From contig JALRKI010000094.1 of assembly GCA_023254815.1 (NCBI GenBank), positions 1-5,467 on the forward strand: 5,467 nt of DNA, given 5' to 3'. The DNA comes from Flavobacteriaceae bacterium (GTDB lineage Bacteria; Bacteroidota; Bacteroidia; Flavobacteriales; Flavobacteriaceae). A model generated the notes under the pieces. The model was not told the origin of the DNA. It made no database searches and worked only from the letters and a program-made list of their open reading frames with translations. Both the position numbers and the translations under genes were made by a program. Below are positions 1 through 5,467 of this stretch, piece by piece (position 1 is the stretch's first letter; each line of letters begins with the position of its first letter).

Positions 1-382
1 CACCTTTTGGAACAGATTCTATATCCGACAAAATGGTCGCTCCTGTAGTAGTGTAACCTGATACCGTTTCGAAAAAAGCATTTGTAATATCAGGTATTAC
101 TCCCGTCATCACGTAGGGCAGTGCTCCAGAAATAGCCATTACAATCCAGCCCAAGGCTACCACGATATAGCCATCTCTCCTGCCCATTTCTCGTGAGTGA
201 TTTTTTGTTAAGAGCATGGCAATAATTCCAACGCCTAACACAATAGATGCCGATGTCAATAGCATTGGTGTTGTTTCGTCACCAAACCCAAAACCTACGA
301 GCCCTGCAGTCAAAATAAAAACCCCATTACACAGGAGCAGTAATCCAAATAAATGTCCGATGGTTTTATAATTTAACCGCAT
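1..382 (-). CDS. trkH: TrkH family potassium uptake protein, N-terminal part (runs off left edge)
   Basis: This is the membrane subunit that conducts K+ in the Trk/Ktr uptake system; it works with the cytoplasmic regulator TrkA encoded just upstream. The reading frame is open from an ATG at 382 to base 1, giving 127 residues. Visible are hydrophobic segments at about residues 9-31, 40-59 and 71-93, then a pore-loop stretch ending SGYTTTGATIL (109-118). TTTGAT with Gly114 matches the first selectivity-filter loop of the TrkH/TrkG/KtrB superfamily. Family members are about 480-500 residues, so roughly three quarters lies outside the window. The start is secure because the trkA stop codon (391-389) is in the same frame, only two codons upstream. 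The 6-base gap to trkA leaves no room for a promoter, so the two genes are almost certainly one transcript. No Shine-Dalgarno is clear; the leader is AATTAAAG. Confidence 0.93.
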   Translation of the reverse strand, partial: MRLNYKTIGHLFGLLLLCNGVFILTAGLVGFGFGDETTPMLLTSASIVLGVGIIAMLLTKNHSREMGRRDGYIVVALGWIVMAISGALPYVMTGVIPDITNAFFETVSGYTTTGATILSDIESVPKG

Positions 383-388
383 CTTTAA

Positions 389-1738
389 TTAGAAGAAGAG
401 CTCTTCAACTTTTTTGAGTGCCTGTGGCAAACAACAAACTACAATTTTGTCGTTTGGCTGTATGACAAAATCCCCCAGTGCAATCAGACCTTGTCCATTT
501 CGGATAACACCCCCAATGATGGCAGATATTGGGAAATTTAGATCCTTAATCTTTTTGTTTGCAATTTTTGATCCCGACCTTACCATGAACTCAAGTAATT
601 CGGCATTCATGGTGCTGAGCTTAGTGATGGCCAATACCTCCCCTTTTCTAATGTGTCGGAAAATGGTATTGGCGGCTAAGAGTTTTTTGTTGATCAAGGC
701 ATCTATACCGATGGATTGAGACAACTCAAAATAGTCCATGTTCTCAACCAAAGCTATTGTTTTTCGCACACCTTTGGATTTGGCAACCAAGCAAGACATG
801 ATGTTGGTTTCTGAATTCCCTGTTACAGCAATAAATGCGTCCACTAATTCAATATTTTCTTCGGCCAACAATTCTACATTTCTGCCATCCCCATGAATAA
901 TAAGAGCGTTGGGTAATGCGTCAGCCAACTCAAGTGCACGTTCTTTATTGCGTTCAATAATCTTAATATTGAATCGATTATCCATCAAATCTCTGGCGGT
1001 TTTAGAACCAATACGGCCCCCACCAAGAATCATCAAATCGTTCAATTCAGTATTAGTTTTTCCTGTCAACTTACAAAGCTCTTCGTCTCCACCTTTGGAT
1101 GTAATGAAAATGACGTGGTCTCCTTCCTTGAACAAAGTATCTCCACGAGGAATGATGGTATTGGGCATCCCAAATCGTTGAATGGCAATCGGAATAAAAT
1201 GAATTTCAGGCAGCAATTCAGCAGCTTCTCTAACCGATTTGCCAACAAAAATGGCAGCACGTGACAGATTCAGTCCCAACATGGTTAAAGCTCCATCTTC
1301 AAAAGAAAAGGTATCGTCAAAAGCCGATTGATCGAGTAAATGCTCGATTTCGGTTGCGGCCAATGCTTCTGGTGAAATCAATTCATCGACCCCAAACTTA
1401 GTAAAGCCAACCAAGTCTTGATGATCGATAAACTCTGTGTTCGAAATCCTTGCAATGGTCCGTTTTGCTCCCAATTGTTTGGCTATGGCACACACTGTAA
1501 TATTGGCTGTTTCAGAGGCAGTTACCCCAATGACCAAGTCAGTTTGTGACACCATGGCTTCCTTTAGTATCGCCAAGGAAGTGGCGTCTCCACGAATTAC
1601 CTTAATGTCGAGATGGGTTTCGGCATAAGACAAACACGTCTTGTCAACATCAATTAAAGTAATTTCAAGTGATTCGTATGACAGGCGTTTGGCCAAATGA
1701 AAGCCTACCTCACCTGCTCCTGCAATGATAATTTTCAT
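389..1738 (-). CDS. trkA: Trk system potassium transporter TrkA
   Basis: This is the peripheral cytoplasmic subunit that binds nucleotides (NAD(H) or ATP/ADP in the family) and gates the TrkH K+ channel. At 449 residues it has the usual full length and the tandem architecture: RCK_N 1 (about 1-120), TrkA_C 1 (about 140-225), RCK_N 2 (about 233-350) and TrkA_C 2 (about 365-449). RCK_N 1 has the Rossmann motif GAGEVG (7-12), with Asp30 and Asp32 at the end of strand 2. RCK_N 2 has GGGRIG (239-244) with Glu262 at the equivalent place. The paired motifs RGDAT (49-53) and HGDGRN (282-287) are also typical. Both nucleotide sites look intact. The ATG at 1738 places the first Rossmann strand (KIIIAGAG) directly at the N-terminus, as in the family. 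It is the first gene of a trkA-trkH operon, with a candidate promoter about 90 bases upstream. Confidence 0.96.
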   Translation of the reverse strand: MKIIIAGAGEVGFHLAKRLSYESLEITLIDVDKTCLSYAETHLDIKVIRGDATSLAILKEAMVSQTDLVIGVTASETANITVCAIAKQLGAKRTIARISNTEFIDHQDLVGFTKFGVDELISPEALAATEIEHLLDQSAFDDTFSFEDGALTMLGLNLSRAAIFVGKSVREAAELLPEIHFIPIAIQRFGMPNTIIPRGDTLFKEGDHVIFITSKGGDEELCKLTGKTNTELNDLMILGGGRIGSKTARDLMDNRFNIKIIERNKERALELADALPNALIIHGDGRNVELLAEENIELVDAFIAVTGNSETNIMSCLVAKSKGVRKTIALVENMDYFELSQSIGIDALINKKLLAANTIFRHIRKGEVLAITKLSTMNAELLEFMVRSGSKIANKKIKDLNFPISAIIGGVIRNGQGLIALGDFVIQPNDKIVVCCLPQALKKVEELFF

Positions 1739-1920
1739 TGATTAAAAAAAAGTATCTCGGTTGAAACGATTGTATTCACAATGTTTACTATTAAAAGGTG
1801 ATCAATTAAAAAGAAAAGACACCAAACATGACGCAAAGATATGTTATTTTTACCAACAACATTTAGACTATACTGGTATAATTTAAAGGAACGCTTGACG
1901 GTCCGCTGCATATTAAAACA
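1739..1920. promoter_or_regulatory. Divergent intergenic region between trkA and ubiE
   Basis: These 182 bases are AT-rich and separate two divergent operons. Besides the minus-strand trkA promoter candidate, the plus strand holds TATTTTTA (1845-1852), which matches TAnnTTTG at all but the last base and could drive ubiE-porT with a leader of about 60 bases; no clear TTTG lies at the expected distance upstream of it. A TATAAT at 1877-1882 resembles a proteobacterial -10, but Bacteroidota do not normally use that sequence. I see no RNA gene or convincing small ORF here. Confidence 0.4.
1834..1859 (-). promoter_or_regulatory. Candidate Bacteroidota-type promoter for trkA-trkH
   Basis: Read on the minus strand, TATCTTTG (1841-1834) is a perfect match to the Bacteroidota -7 consensus TAnnTTTG. 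A TTG triplet (1859-1857) lies 15 bases upstream as a possible -33 element, which is a little closer than the usual 17-23 bases. Transcription would start near 1828, leaving a leader of about 90 bases before the trkA ATG. The assignment rests on consensus and position only. Confidence 0.5.
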
Positions 1921-2640
1921 TTGGTTAAGCCCTATCAACATCAGAAAGAAAGCAAAAAGGTGCAAGTCGAACAGATGTTCGATTCCATTTCATCGGAATA
2001 CGATCGCTTGAACAGAGTAATTTCCTTTGGCATGGATTTAAAATGGCGGAGGAGAGTTGTTAAAATGGCTTTTCAGCTCGCACCAGATCAAATCCTGGAT
2101 GTGGCTACCGGCACTGGAGATTTGGTATTAGCCATGCGCAACTCTGGCGCTTCAAGAATTGTCGGCTTGGACCTGAGCCCAGGCATGTTAGCTGTTGGAA
2201 CCGAGAAAGTTAAGCGGGCTGGTGCCGATTCTCTGATTGAAATGACGATTGGCGATTCTGAAAATTTAGTCTTTGAAAATGAGACTTTCGACCTGATTAC
2301 TGTGGCCTTTGGAATTCGAAATTTTGAAAATCTGAACAACGGATTGTCCGAAATGTTTCGTGTTCTTAAAAAAGGTGGAACACTGGTCATTCTAGAAACA
2401 TCGGTGCCTAGAAGTTTTCCTTTCAAGCAGTTGTACTTATTTCACAGTAATGTCATTCTACCTCTGATAGGGAAGATATTTTCAAAGAATCAATCGGCTT
2501 ACCGGTACCTTGGAAATTCAGCACAACAATTTCCCTATGGTGAAGCCTTAAACAATATTTTAAGTGAAATTGGGTTTAAGAATGCTAAAGCCATGCCTCA
2601 AACGTTTGGAGTGGCAACAATTTATTCTGCAAAAAAATGA
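1921..2640 (+). CDS. ubiE: Demethylmenaquinone methyltransferase (UbiE/MenG), TTG start
   Basis: This SAM-dependent C-methyltransferase carries out the last step of menaquinone synthesis, demethylmenaquinone to menaquinone. The ubiquinone reaction is unlikely in Bacteroidota, so menG is an equally good name. The 239 residues are full length. Visible are the N-terminal motif MFDSISSEYDRLNRVISFG (19-37), the SAM-binding motif LDVATGTGDL (59-68), acidic Asp84 in GLDLS, and the family motifs AFGIRNF (129-135), RVLKKGGTLVILE (147-159) and AYRYLGNSAQQFP (193-205). No ATG fits: TTG at 1921 gives MVKPY, which places the conserved PY where the family has it near the N-terminus. In-frame CTG (1906) and ATT (1912, giving MKTLVKPY) are alternatives, and the frame closes with TAA at 1879-1881. 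The next ATG (1975) would remove the first 18 residues. The leader ATTAAAACA is A-rich without a Shine-Dalgarno. The stop overlaps the porT start, indicating one transcript. Confidence 0.95.
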   Translation: MVKPYQHQKESKKVQVEQMFDSISSEYDRLNRVISFGMDLKWRRRVVKMAFQLAPDQILDVATGTGDLVLAMRNSGASRIVGLDLSPGMLAVGTEKVKRAGADSLIEMTIGDSENLVFENETFDLITVAFGIRNFENLNNGLSEMFRVLKKGGTLVILETSVPRSFPFKQLYLFHSNVILPLIGKIFSKNQSAYRYLGNSAQQFPYGEALNNILSEIGFKNAKAMPQTFGVATIYSAKK

Positions 2641-3368
2641 ACCGATCCTTGAAACTTTTTAACGTGCTCCTAGTAATGTCGCTGACTGTCAGTCAATATG
2701 CTAGCGCTCAAATATTTTCCAAAGAGAGGATTCAAAACAATGCCACGATGGACATGAAGAGAATATCATGGGGCTATTTTTTAGGTTTTAATAATTTTGA
2801 TTTCAATATAGATTACAAAAAGGATTTGCCCGACATTCAAACTGAGCGTTCTATGGGTTTTAATGTGGGACTGATAGGAAATGTCAGAATTAATGACTAC
2901 ATCGATATCCGTTTAGAGCCGGGTTTAACAGTGAGCAAAAGAACTCTTCATTACGATTCATTGTATTTTTTACCCGAAACAATGCCAACCAAAGCTGACT
3001 TGACCAGAGAAATACCCTCAACCTACATTTACGTTCCTCTTTTGGTCAAATTGTCATCCAAGAGGATCAATAATTTCAAGCCCTTTGTGGTTGGAGGTGT
3101 TTCGACAGCCCTCAACTTGTCGAGTAATGAAAATAACATCAACGATAACAGTCAAGGTGATTGGAGGGCCAAAAAGAATGTTTTGTTTTACGAGCTAGGA
3201 CTAGGAATAGATTTCTACTTGTATTGGTTCAAATTTACCCCAACGATTAGGGGAGTTTTTGGTCTAACCGATGAAGTTACACCTGATGCTGATCCAAAAA
3301 GCCCCTGGACTGGCAATATATCCAAAATGGAGTCCAGAGGTATATTTATCAATTTTACTTTCCAGTAG
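2637..3368 (+). CDS. porT: PorT/SprT family outer-membrane protein of the type IX secretion system
   Basis: PorT (SprT in Flavobacterium) is an outer-membrane beta-barrel protein needed for type IX secretion, which exports cargo proteins and gliding adhesins in Bacteroidota. The 243-residue product starts with a signal peptide: Lys6 and a hydrophobic core at about 7-20, then ASA-Q with likely cleavage after Ala24. The mature part is a small barrel with alternating strands. SWGYFLGFNNFDFNIDY (44-60), GFNVGLIGNVRINDYIDIRL and EPGLTV resemble the conserved PorT segments I recall. The C-terminal FINFTFQ is aromatic, as expected for a last barrel strand. The ATG overlaps the ubiE stop (ATGA, 2637-2640), so translation is probably coupled to ubiE. 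The 3' end overlaps the convergent RNA methyltransferase gene by 14 bases. A generic outer-membrane beta-barrel family call is the fallback; position next to ubiE favours PorT. Confidence 0.85.
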   Translation: MNRSLKLFNVLLVMSLTVSQYASAQIFSKERIQNNATMDMKRISWGYFLGFNNFDFNIDYKKDLPDIQTERSMGFNVGLIGNVRINDYIDIRLEPGLTVSKRTLHYDSLYFLPETMPTKADLTREIPSTYIYVPLLVKLSSKRINNFKPFVVGGVSTALNLSSNENNINDNSQGDWRAKKNVLFYELGLGIDFYLYWFKFTPTIRGVFGLTDEVTPDADPKSPWTGNISKMESRGIFINFTFQ

Positions 3369-4089
3369 TAGATCGGAAAAATTCACTTAAAATGACTGAG
3401 GTGGCAGAAGCAACATTCAAGCTTTCCACCCTAGAATCTGGGTTGTATTTTGGAATAGAAATTGTGTCGGTCAATACTGCACGAACTTCATTTGAAATCC
3501 CTTGACCTTCATTGCCCATGACCACTATCACATCATTAGGCCACTGAAATTGATAGACCGAGGTAGCCTCCATAAAAGTGCCTATCTTGGGAATAGTTGT
3601 GCTCTTGAGCCAAAGAGGCAAATCGACATAGCTCACATTTACCCTCGCTAGAGATCCCATAGTGGCCTGAACCACTTTAGGATGAAAACAATCCACCGAG
3701 TCAAGACTACAGACTAAATTTTTCACTCCAAACCAATCGCAAAGCCTGACTATTGTTCCAAAATTACCAGGATCTCTAACCCCATCTAACGCTAATATTA
3801 TTCCACTAAATACAATATCTTGGACCTTTGGAATTCTGAAAACTCCAATAAGATTTTGAGGGGTTACCAGACTGCTCATGGCCTTCAATTCACTTGAACT
3901 GACAACAATTTGAATTTTTGAAGGCAACTCATCGATGGGTTTGAGTGTATAGCACTCTGACAGATCCATGCCTGCAGCTACCATTTCAAGAACAGACTTA
4001 GGTCCTTCTACCACAAAGCAGCTTGAGACTTCACGGTATTTCTTTTGTGACAAATCGCGGATAAATTTAATTTGTTTTTTACTTAACAT
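3355..4089 (-). CDS. TrmH/SpoU family RNA 2'-O-methyltransferase
   Basis: This SPOUT-fold enzyme methylates the 2'-hydroxyl of a ribose in rRNA or tRNA using SAM; the exact target nucleotide cannot be read from the sequence. The 244 residues comprise an N-terminal substrate-binding domain (about 1-85, with KYREVSSCFVVEGPKSV at 18-34) and the knotted SpoU catalytic domain (about 95-238). All three SpoU motifs are present: motif 1 NFGTIVR (109-115) with Asn109 and the catalytic Arg115, motif 2 MGNEGQGIS (191-199), and motif 3 ESLNVASAT (222-230). It looks intact. The ATG at 4089 gives the typical MLSKKQIKFIRDLSQKKYR start. The gene is divergent from the TamL-like gene (60 bases between starts) and convergent with porT, overlapping it by 14 bases. 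RlmB or TrmH-like specificity is possible, so no symbol is given. Confidence 0.93.
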   Translation of the reverse strand: MLSKKQIKFIRDLSQKKYREVSSCFVVEGPKSVLEMVAAGMDLSECYTLKPIDELPSKIQIVVSSSELKAMSSLVTPQNLIGVFRIPKVQDIVFSGIILALDGVRDPGNFGTIVRLCDWFGVKNLVCSLDSVDCFHPKVVQATMGSLARVNVSYVDLPLWLKSTTIPKIGTFMEATSVYQFQWPNDVIVVMGNEGQGISNEVRAVLTDTISIPKYNPDSRVESLNVASATSVILSEFFRSTTGK

Positions 4090-4099
4090 GTAAATCGTG

Positions 4100-4107
4100 T
4101 ATTTTTG
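4100..4107 (+). promoter_or_regulatory. Candidate -7 promoter element for the TamL-like gene
   Basis: TATTTTTG matches the Bacteroidota -7 consensus TAnnTTTG at every fixed position. It would start transcription at about 4113-4115, some 35 bases before the ATG at 4150. The nearest TTTG upstream (4071-4074) is 25 bases away, longer than usual, so the -33 element is uncertain. The in-frame TTG at 4105 lies inside this element, which argues against TTG as the translation start. Confidence 0.45.
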
Positions 4108-4149
4108 AAAATCAATAAACTAACTTCATTTACCCGTTCGGGATCATCG

Positions 4150-5250
4150 ATGCGCATACTTACAAAAATATCACTAATTACCTTAACATGCGCTATGCTT
4201 TCCGGATGTGACGTTTTGAAGAGGGTTCCAAAAAATCAATCCTTACTTACACATGCAAGTATTGTTGTCGATGGTCAAAAAGAAAAGTCGGAGGAAGTCA
4301 ACGCTATGTTGACCCAAAAGCCAAATAGTAAGTTATTTTCAAAATTTCCATTAAGATTACATTTATATAATTCGGCTAGACCCAACCGAGATTCTATTTT
4401 TTCAGCATGGCGTTATTCAGACCCAAAAAGAGCGGCCCGATTACGAAAAATATACTCCAATAAACAATTAGATCGCATTGAAGATTGGGCTTTGTCGTTC
4501 AACAATTGGCTAAAAACAATCGGAGAACCACCTTCAGTTTTCAATCCTTCAGCTTCGGAGCGAAGTAAAGAAAATTTAAGAGCGTTCTATTTCAAAAAAG
4601 GATGGTTTGACGTAGAAGTGACCGAGAGCATCGATTCGCTTGATGTTCAGAAAATAGGGGTCAATTATAAGGTGACAAAAAACAAACCCTACATTATTGA
4701 CAGTTTGTTTCAAAACATTTCTTCCCCTGTTATTGAGAAACTGTATTCGGAAAATACCTCAGAATCAAAGGTAAAGTCCGGGGAGACTTTTAATGAAAAC
4801 AACTTCATTGCGGAAAGAGAGCGACTCACTGGGCTATTTCGTAACAAGGGCATTTATCATTTTTCCTCCGACTACATCAGTTTCAAATTTGACACCATTG
4901 GCACAGGTCAAAAAGTAAATACCATTTTAAATATTGAAGATAGAATTATTCGAAATGAAGATTCTGTCAGTCGCGCAAAATTTCGGCCCTACAAAATCAA
5001 AAAAGTTCAAATATTCACGGATTCAAATGCCGACAACAGAGGTAAAACACCTACAGATTCCATCAAATACAGGGGCTTTGTATTTTATAGTTATGGCCCG
5101 ATGAAATATCGTCCTCAGGCTTTGGCAAAAGCCATTTTTATCAAGCCAGACAGCTTGTTCAGCGACAATGATCGCAGTAGTACATATCGCTATATAAATG
5201 AGTTGCAAACTTTCAAATACCCGAATATCGAATATCAACCCACTCGGTAA
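4150..5250 (+). CDS. tamL: TamL/BamA-like outer-membrane lipoprotein, truncated before the barrel
   Basis: TamL is the Bacteroidota TamA-like Omp85 protein: a lipoprotein with periplasmic POTRA domains and a C-terminal outer-membrane barrel, thought to act with TamB in envelope assembly. From the ATG at 4150 the product has a lipoprotein signal peptide with lipobox LSGC (17-20, lipidated Cys20). The usual VLKRVPKNQSLL follows, then POTRA-like segments: about 30-125, 130-180 (FNPSASERSKENLRAFYFKKG, continuing to GWFDVEV), 178-265, and 279-362 (YKIKKVQIFTD to TFKYPNIEY). Family members are about 750-850 residues; this frame ends at 366. The last residues QPTR and the stop come from unrelated sequence joined at about 5236, so the 16-stranded barrel is missing. 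The frame is also open upstream to a TTG at 4105, but that start would put 15 polar residues before the signal peptide. Family assignment is strong; TamL rather than another Omp85 lipoprotein is inferred. Confidence 0.82.
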   Translation: MRILTKISLITLTCAMLSGCDVLKRVPKNQSLLTHASIVVDGQKEKSEEVNAMLTQKPNSKLFSKFPLRLHLYNSARPNRDSIFSAWRYSDPKRAARLRKIYSNKQLDRIEDWALSFNNWLKTIGEPPSVFNPSASERSKENLRAFYFKKGWFDVEVTESIDSLDVQKIGVNYKVTKNKPYIIDSLFQNISSPVIEKLYSENTSESKVKSGETFNENNFIAERERLTGLFRNKGIYHFSSDYISFKFDTIGTGQKVNTILNIEDRIIRNEDSVSRAKFRPYKIKKVQIFTDSNADNRGKTPTDSIKYRGFVFYSYGPMKYRPQALAKAIFIKPDSLFSDNDRSSTYRYINELQTFKYPNIEYQPTR

Positions 5251-5380
5251 TAGCGTTCATCTTGATGGTTTGGGCCTGTTCATCGGACAGGGCAGAGGGG
5301 TCAAAGTCTTTCCAAGGAATATCCTTGTCCATGTCCCATCTCACCGCTTCCAGTTGTTTGAACAACTCGGGGTACAGCAT
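5213..5380 (-). CDS. Ferritin-like protein, N-terminal fragment, foreign sequence
   Basis: On the minus strand an ATG at 5380 opens a frame beginning MLYPELFKQLEAVRWDMDKD and reaching ALSDEQAQTIKMNAITEW at residue 47 (base 5240). I recognise this start from a conserved ferritin-like (probable diiron) protein family common in Proteobacteria, where ITEW is followed by SALPATEMFLRDN or similar. Here the match stops after Trp47. The remaining eight residues (VDIRYSGI, stop at 5215-5213) are just the antisense of the TamL-like gene. The native family is several times longer, so the iron-binding helices are mostly absent. The start is supported by a strong Shine-Dalgarno (AGGAGT, 6-base spacer), unlike the other genes in the window. 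The function of the full protein is not established in my knowledge; the family call is from memory of the sequence. Confidence 0.6.
   Translation of the reverse strand: MLYPELFKQLEAVRWDMDKDIPWKDFDPSALSDEQAQTIKMNAITEWVDIRYSGI
5236..5242. other. Breakpoint between Bacteroidota and foreign DNA
   Basis: To the left, the plus-strand TamL-like frame follows its family through KYPNIEY (to 5235). To the right, the minus-strand ferritin-like frame follows its family to ITEW (to 5240). Both break within these few bases. No inverted repeat, target-site duplication, att-like repeat or transposase marks the join. GC rises from roughly 37% (22 of 60 at 4981-5040) to about 52% (119 of 227 at 5241-5467), both counted by hand. 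The simplest explanation is an assembly or library chimera at a contig end. Confidence 0.75.
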
Positions 5381-5385
5381 CCACT

Positions 5386-5391
5386 ACTCCT
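5386..5391 (-). promoter_or_regulatory. Strong ribosome binding site of the ferritin-like ORF
   Basis: Minus-strand AGGAGT lies six bases before the ATG at 5380, a near-perfect Shine-Dalgarno. It fixes the start of the ferritin-like ORF and contrasts with the A-rich, Shine-Dalgarno-poor leaders of the other genes here, consistent with a different source genome. Confidence 0.7.
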
Positions 5392-5412
5392 GCGCAACTT
5401 GGTTCGATCACC

Positions 5413-5448
5413 GCATTTTACGGGGGCTCATGCCCCTCGTAAAAATGC
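5413..5448. repeat. Large imperfect inverted repeat (hairpin) upstream of the ferritin-like ORF
   Basis: On the plus strand GCATTTTACGGGGGC (5413-5427) pairs with GCCCCTCGTAAAAATGC (5432-5448) across a 4-base loop TCAT. This makes 15 base pairs with two single-base bulges. It sits about 21 bases upstream of the ferritin-like Shine-Dalgarno. The T-run lies 5' and the A-run 3' on both strands, which is opposite to a rho-independent terminator with a U tail. An intergenic palindrome or a leader structure of the foreign gene is possible. Confidence 0.6.
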
Positions 5449-5467
5449 TGCGCATAGACCCCCTCAG

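Noticed and set aside
414..1628. Several plus-strand open frames inside trkA
   Set aside because: They are antisense shadows of a well-supported, complete trkA with both RCK domains intact.
1877..1882. TATAAT as a sigma-70 -10 box for ubiE
   Set aside because: The host looks like Bacteroidota, whose main sigma factor prefers TAnnTTTG, and no matching -35 lies at a suitable distance.
1735..1965. Minus-strand open frame of 76 codons across the trkA-ubiE gap
   Set aside because: It overlaps the trkA start and the ubiE N-terminus, and its composition follows AT-rich intergenic DNA. It resembles no family I know and lacks a plausible leader.
2088..2426. Minus-strand open frame of 112 codons inside ubiE
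   Set aside because: It is an antisense shadow of conserved UbiE motifs with no recognisable protein features.
4133..4142. Palindrome CCCGTTCGGG in the TamL-like leader
   Set aside because: With four pairs and a two-base loop it is too small to form a stable hairpin, and it is expected by chance.
5023..5238. Minus-strand open frame of 71 codons inside the TamL-like gene
   Set aside because: It is the antisense of the last POTRA region and ends at the breakpoint. It is in a different frame from the ferritin-like ORF.
5413..5448. The hairpin as a rho-independent terminator
   Set aside because: Neither strand has a T-run after the stem; the A and T runs are in the reverse order and form part of the stem itself.
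5236..5467. Insertion sequence or transposon end as the cause of the break
   Set aside because: No transposase, terminal inverted repeat or target duplication is seen, and the right-hand DNA reads as the start of an ordinary cellular gene that is itself cut.

Overview
The window is a chromosomal stretch of a Bacteroidota bacterium, with a short foreign-looking tail at the right end. Four things support Bacteroidota: a PorT-type component of the type IX secretion system; a TamL-type lipoprotein with POTRA domains; TAnnTTTG promoter elements (the Bacteroidota -7 consensus); and A-rich leaders in place of clear Shine-Dalgarno sites. The order within the phylum (Flavobacteriales or Cytophagales) cannot be decided from what is visible.

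Layout, left to right. Bases 1-1738 (minus strand) carry a trkA-trkH potassium-uptake operon: trkA is complete, and trkH begins 7 bases after it and runs off the left edge. Bases 1739-1920 are a 182-base divergent promoter region with a good -7 element facing trkA. Bases 1921-3368 (plus strand) hold ubiE (menG), which has a non-ATG start, and porT, whose ATG overlaps the ubiE stop. Bases 3355-4089 (minus strand) encode a SpoU/TrmH-family RNA methyltransferase whose end overlaps the end of porT by 14 bases. Bases 4150-5235 (plus strand) encode the lipoprotein signal and POTRA part of a TamL/BamA-like protein. The order ubiE-porT-SpoU methylase-TamL is, from memory, a recurring Bacteroidota arrangement, so this part looks native and ordinary.

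At about 5236-5242 the TamL reading frame is cut just before its beta-barrel. The sequence switches to DNA of higher GC (hand count about 119 of 227 bases, against roughly 37% just upstream). This DNA encodes, on the minus strand, the first 47 residues of a ferritin-like protein that I recognise as proteobacterial, with a strong Shine-Dalgarno site and a large hairpin upstream. Two unrelated genes are cut at the same point with no mobile-element signature, which points to a chimeric join at a contig end rather than to a natural gene.

Functionally, the native genes cover potassium uptake (TrkA/TrkH), menaquinone synthesis (UbiE/MenG), envelope and secretion machinery (PorT, TamL) and RNA modification. 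I see no undescribed defence, mobile or biosynthetic system. There is no CRISPR array, tRNA, rRNA or insertion sequence, and no gap above 300 bases without a gene.
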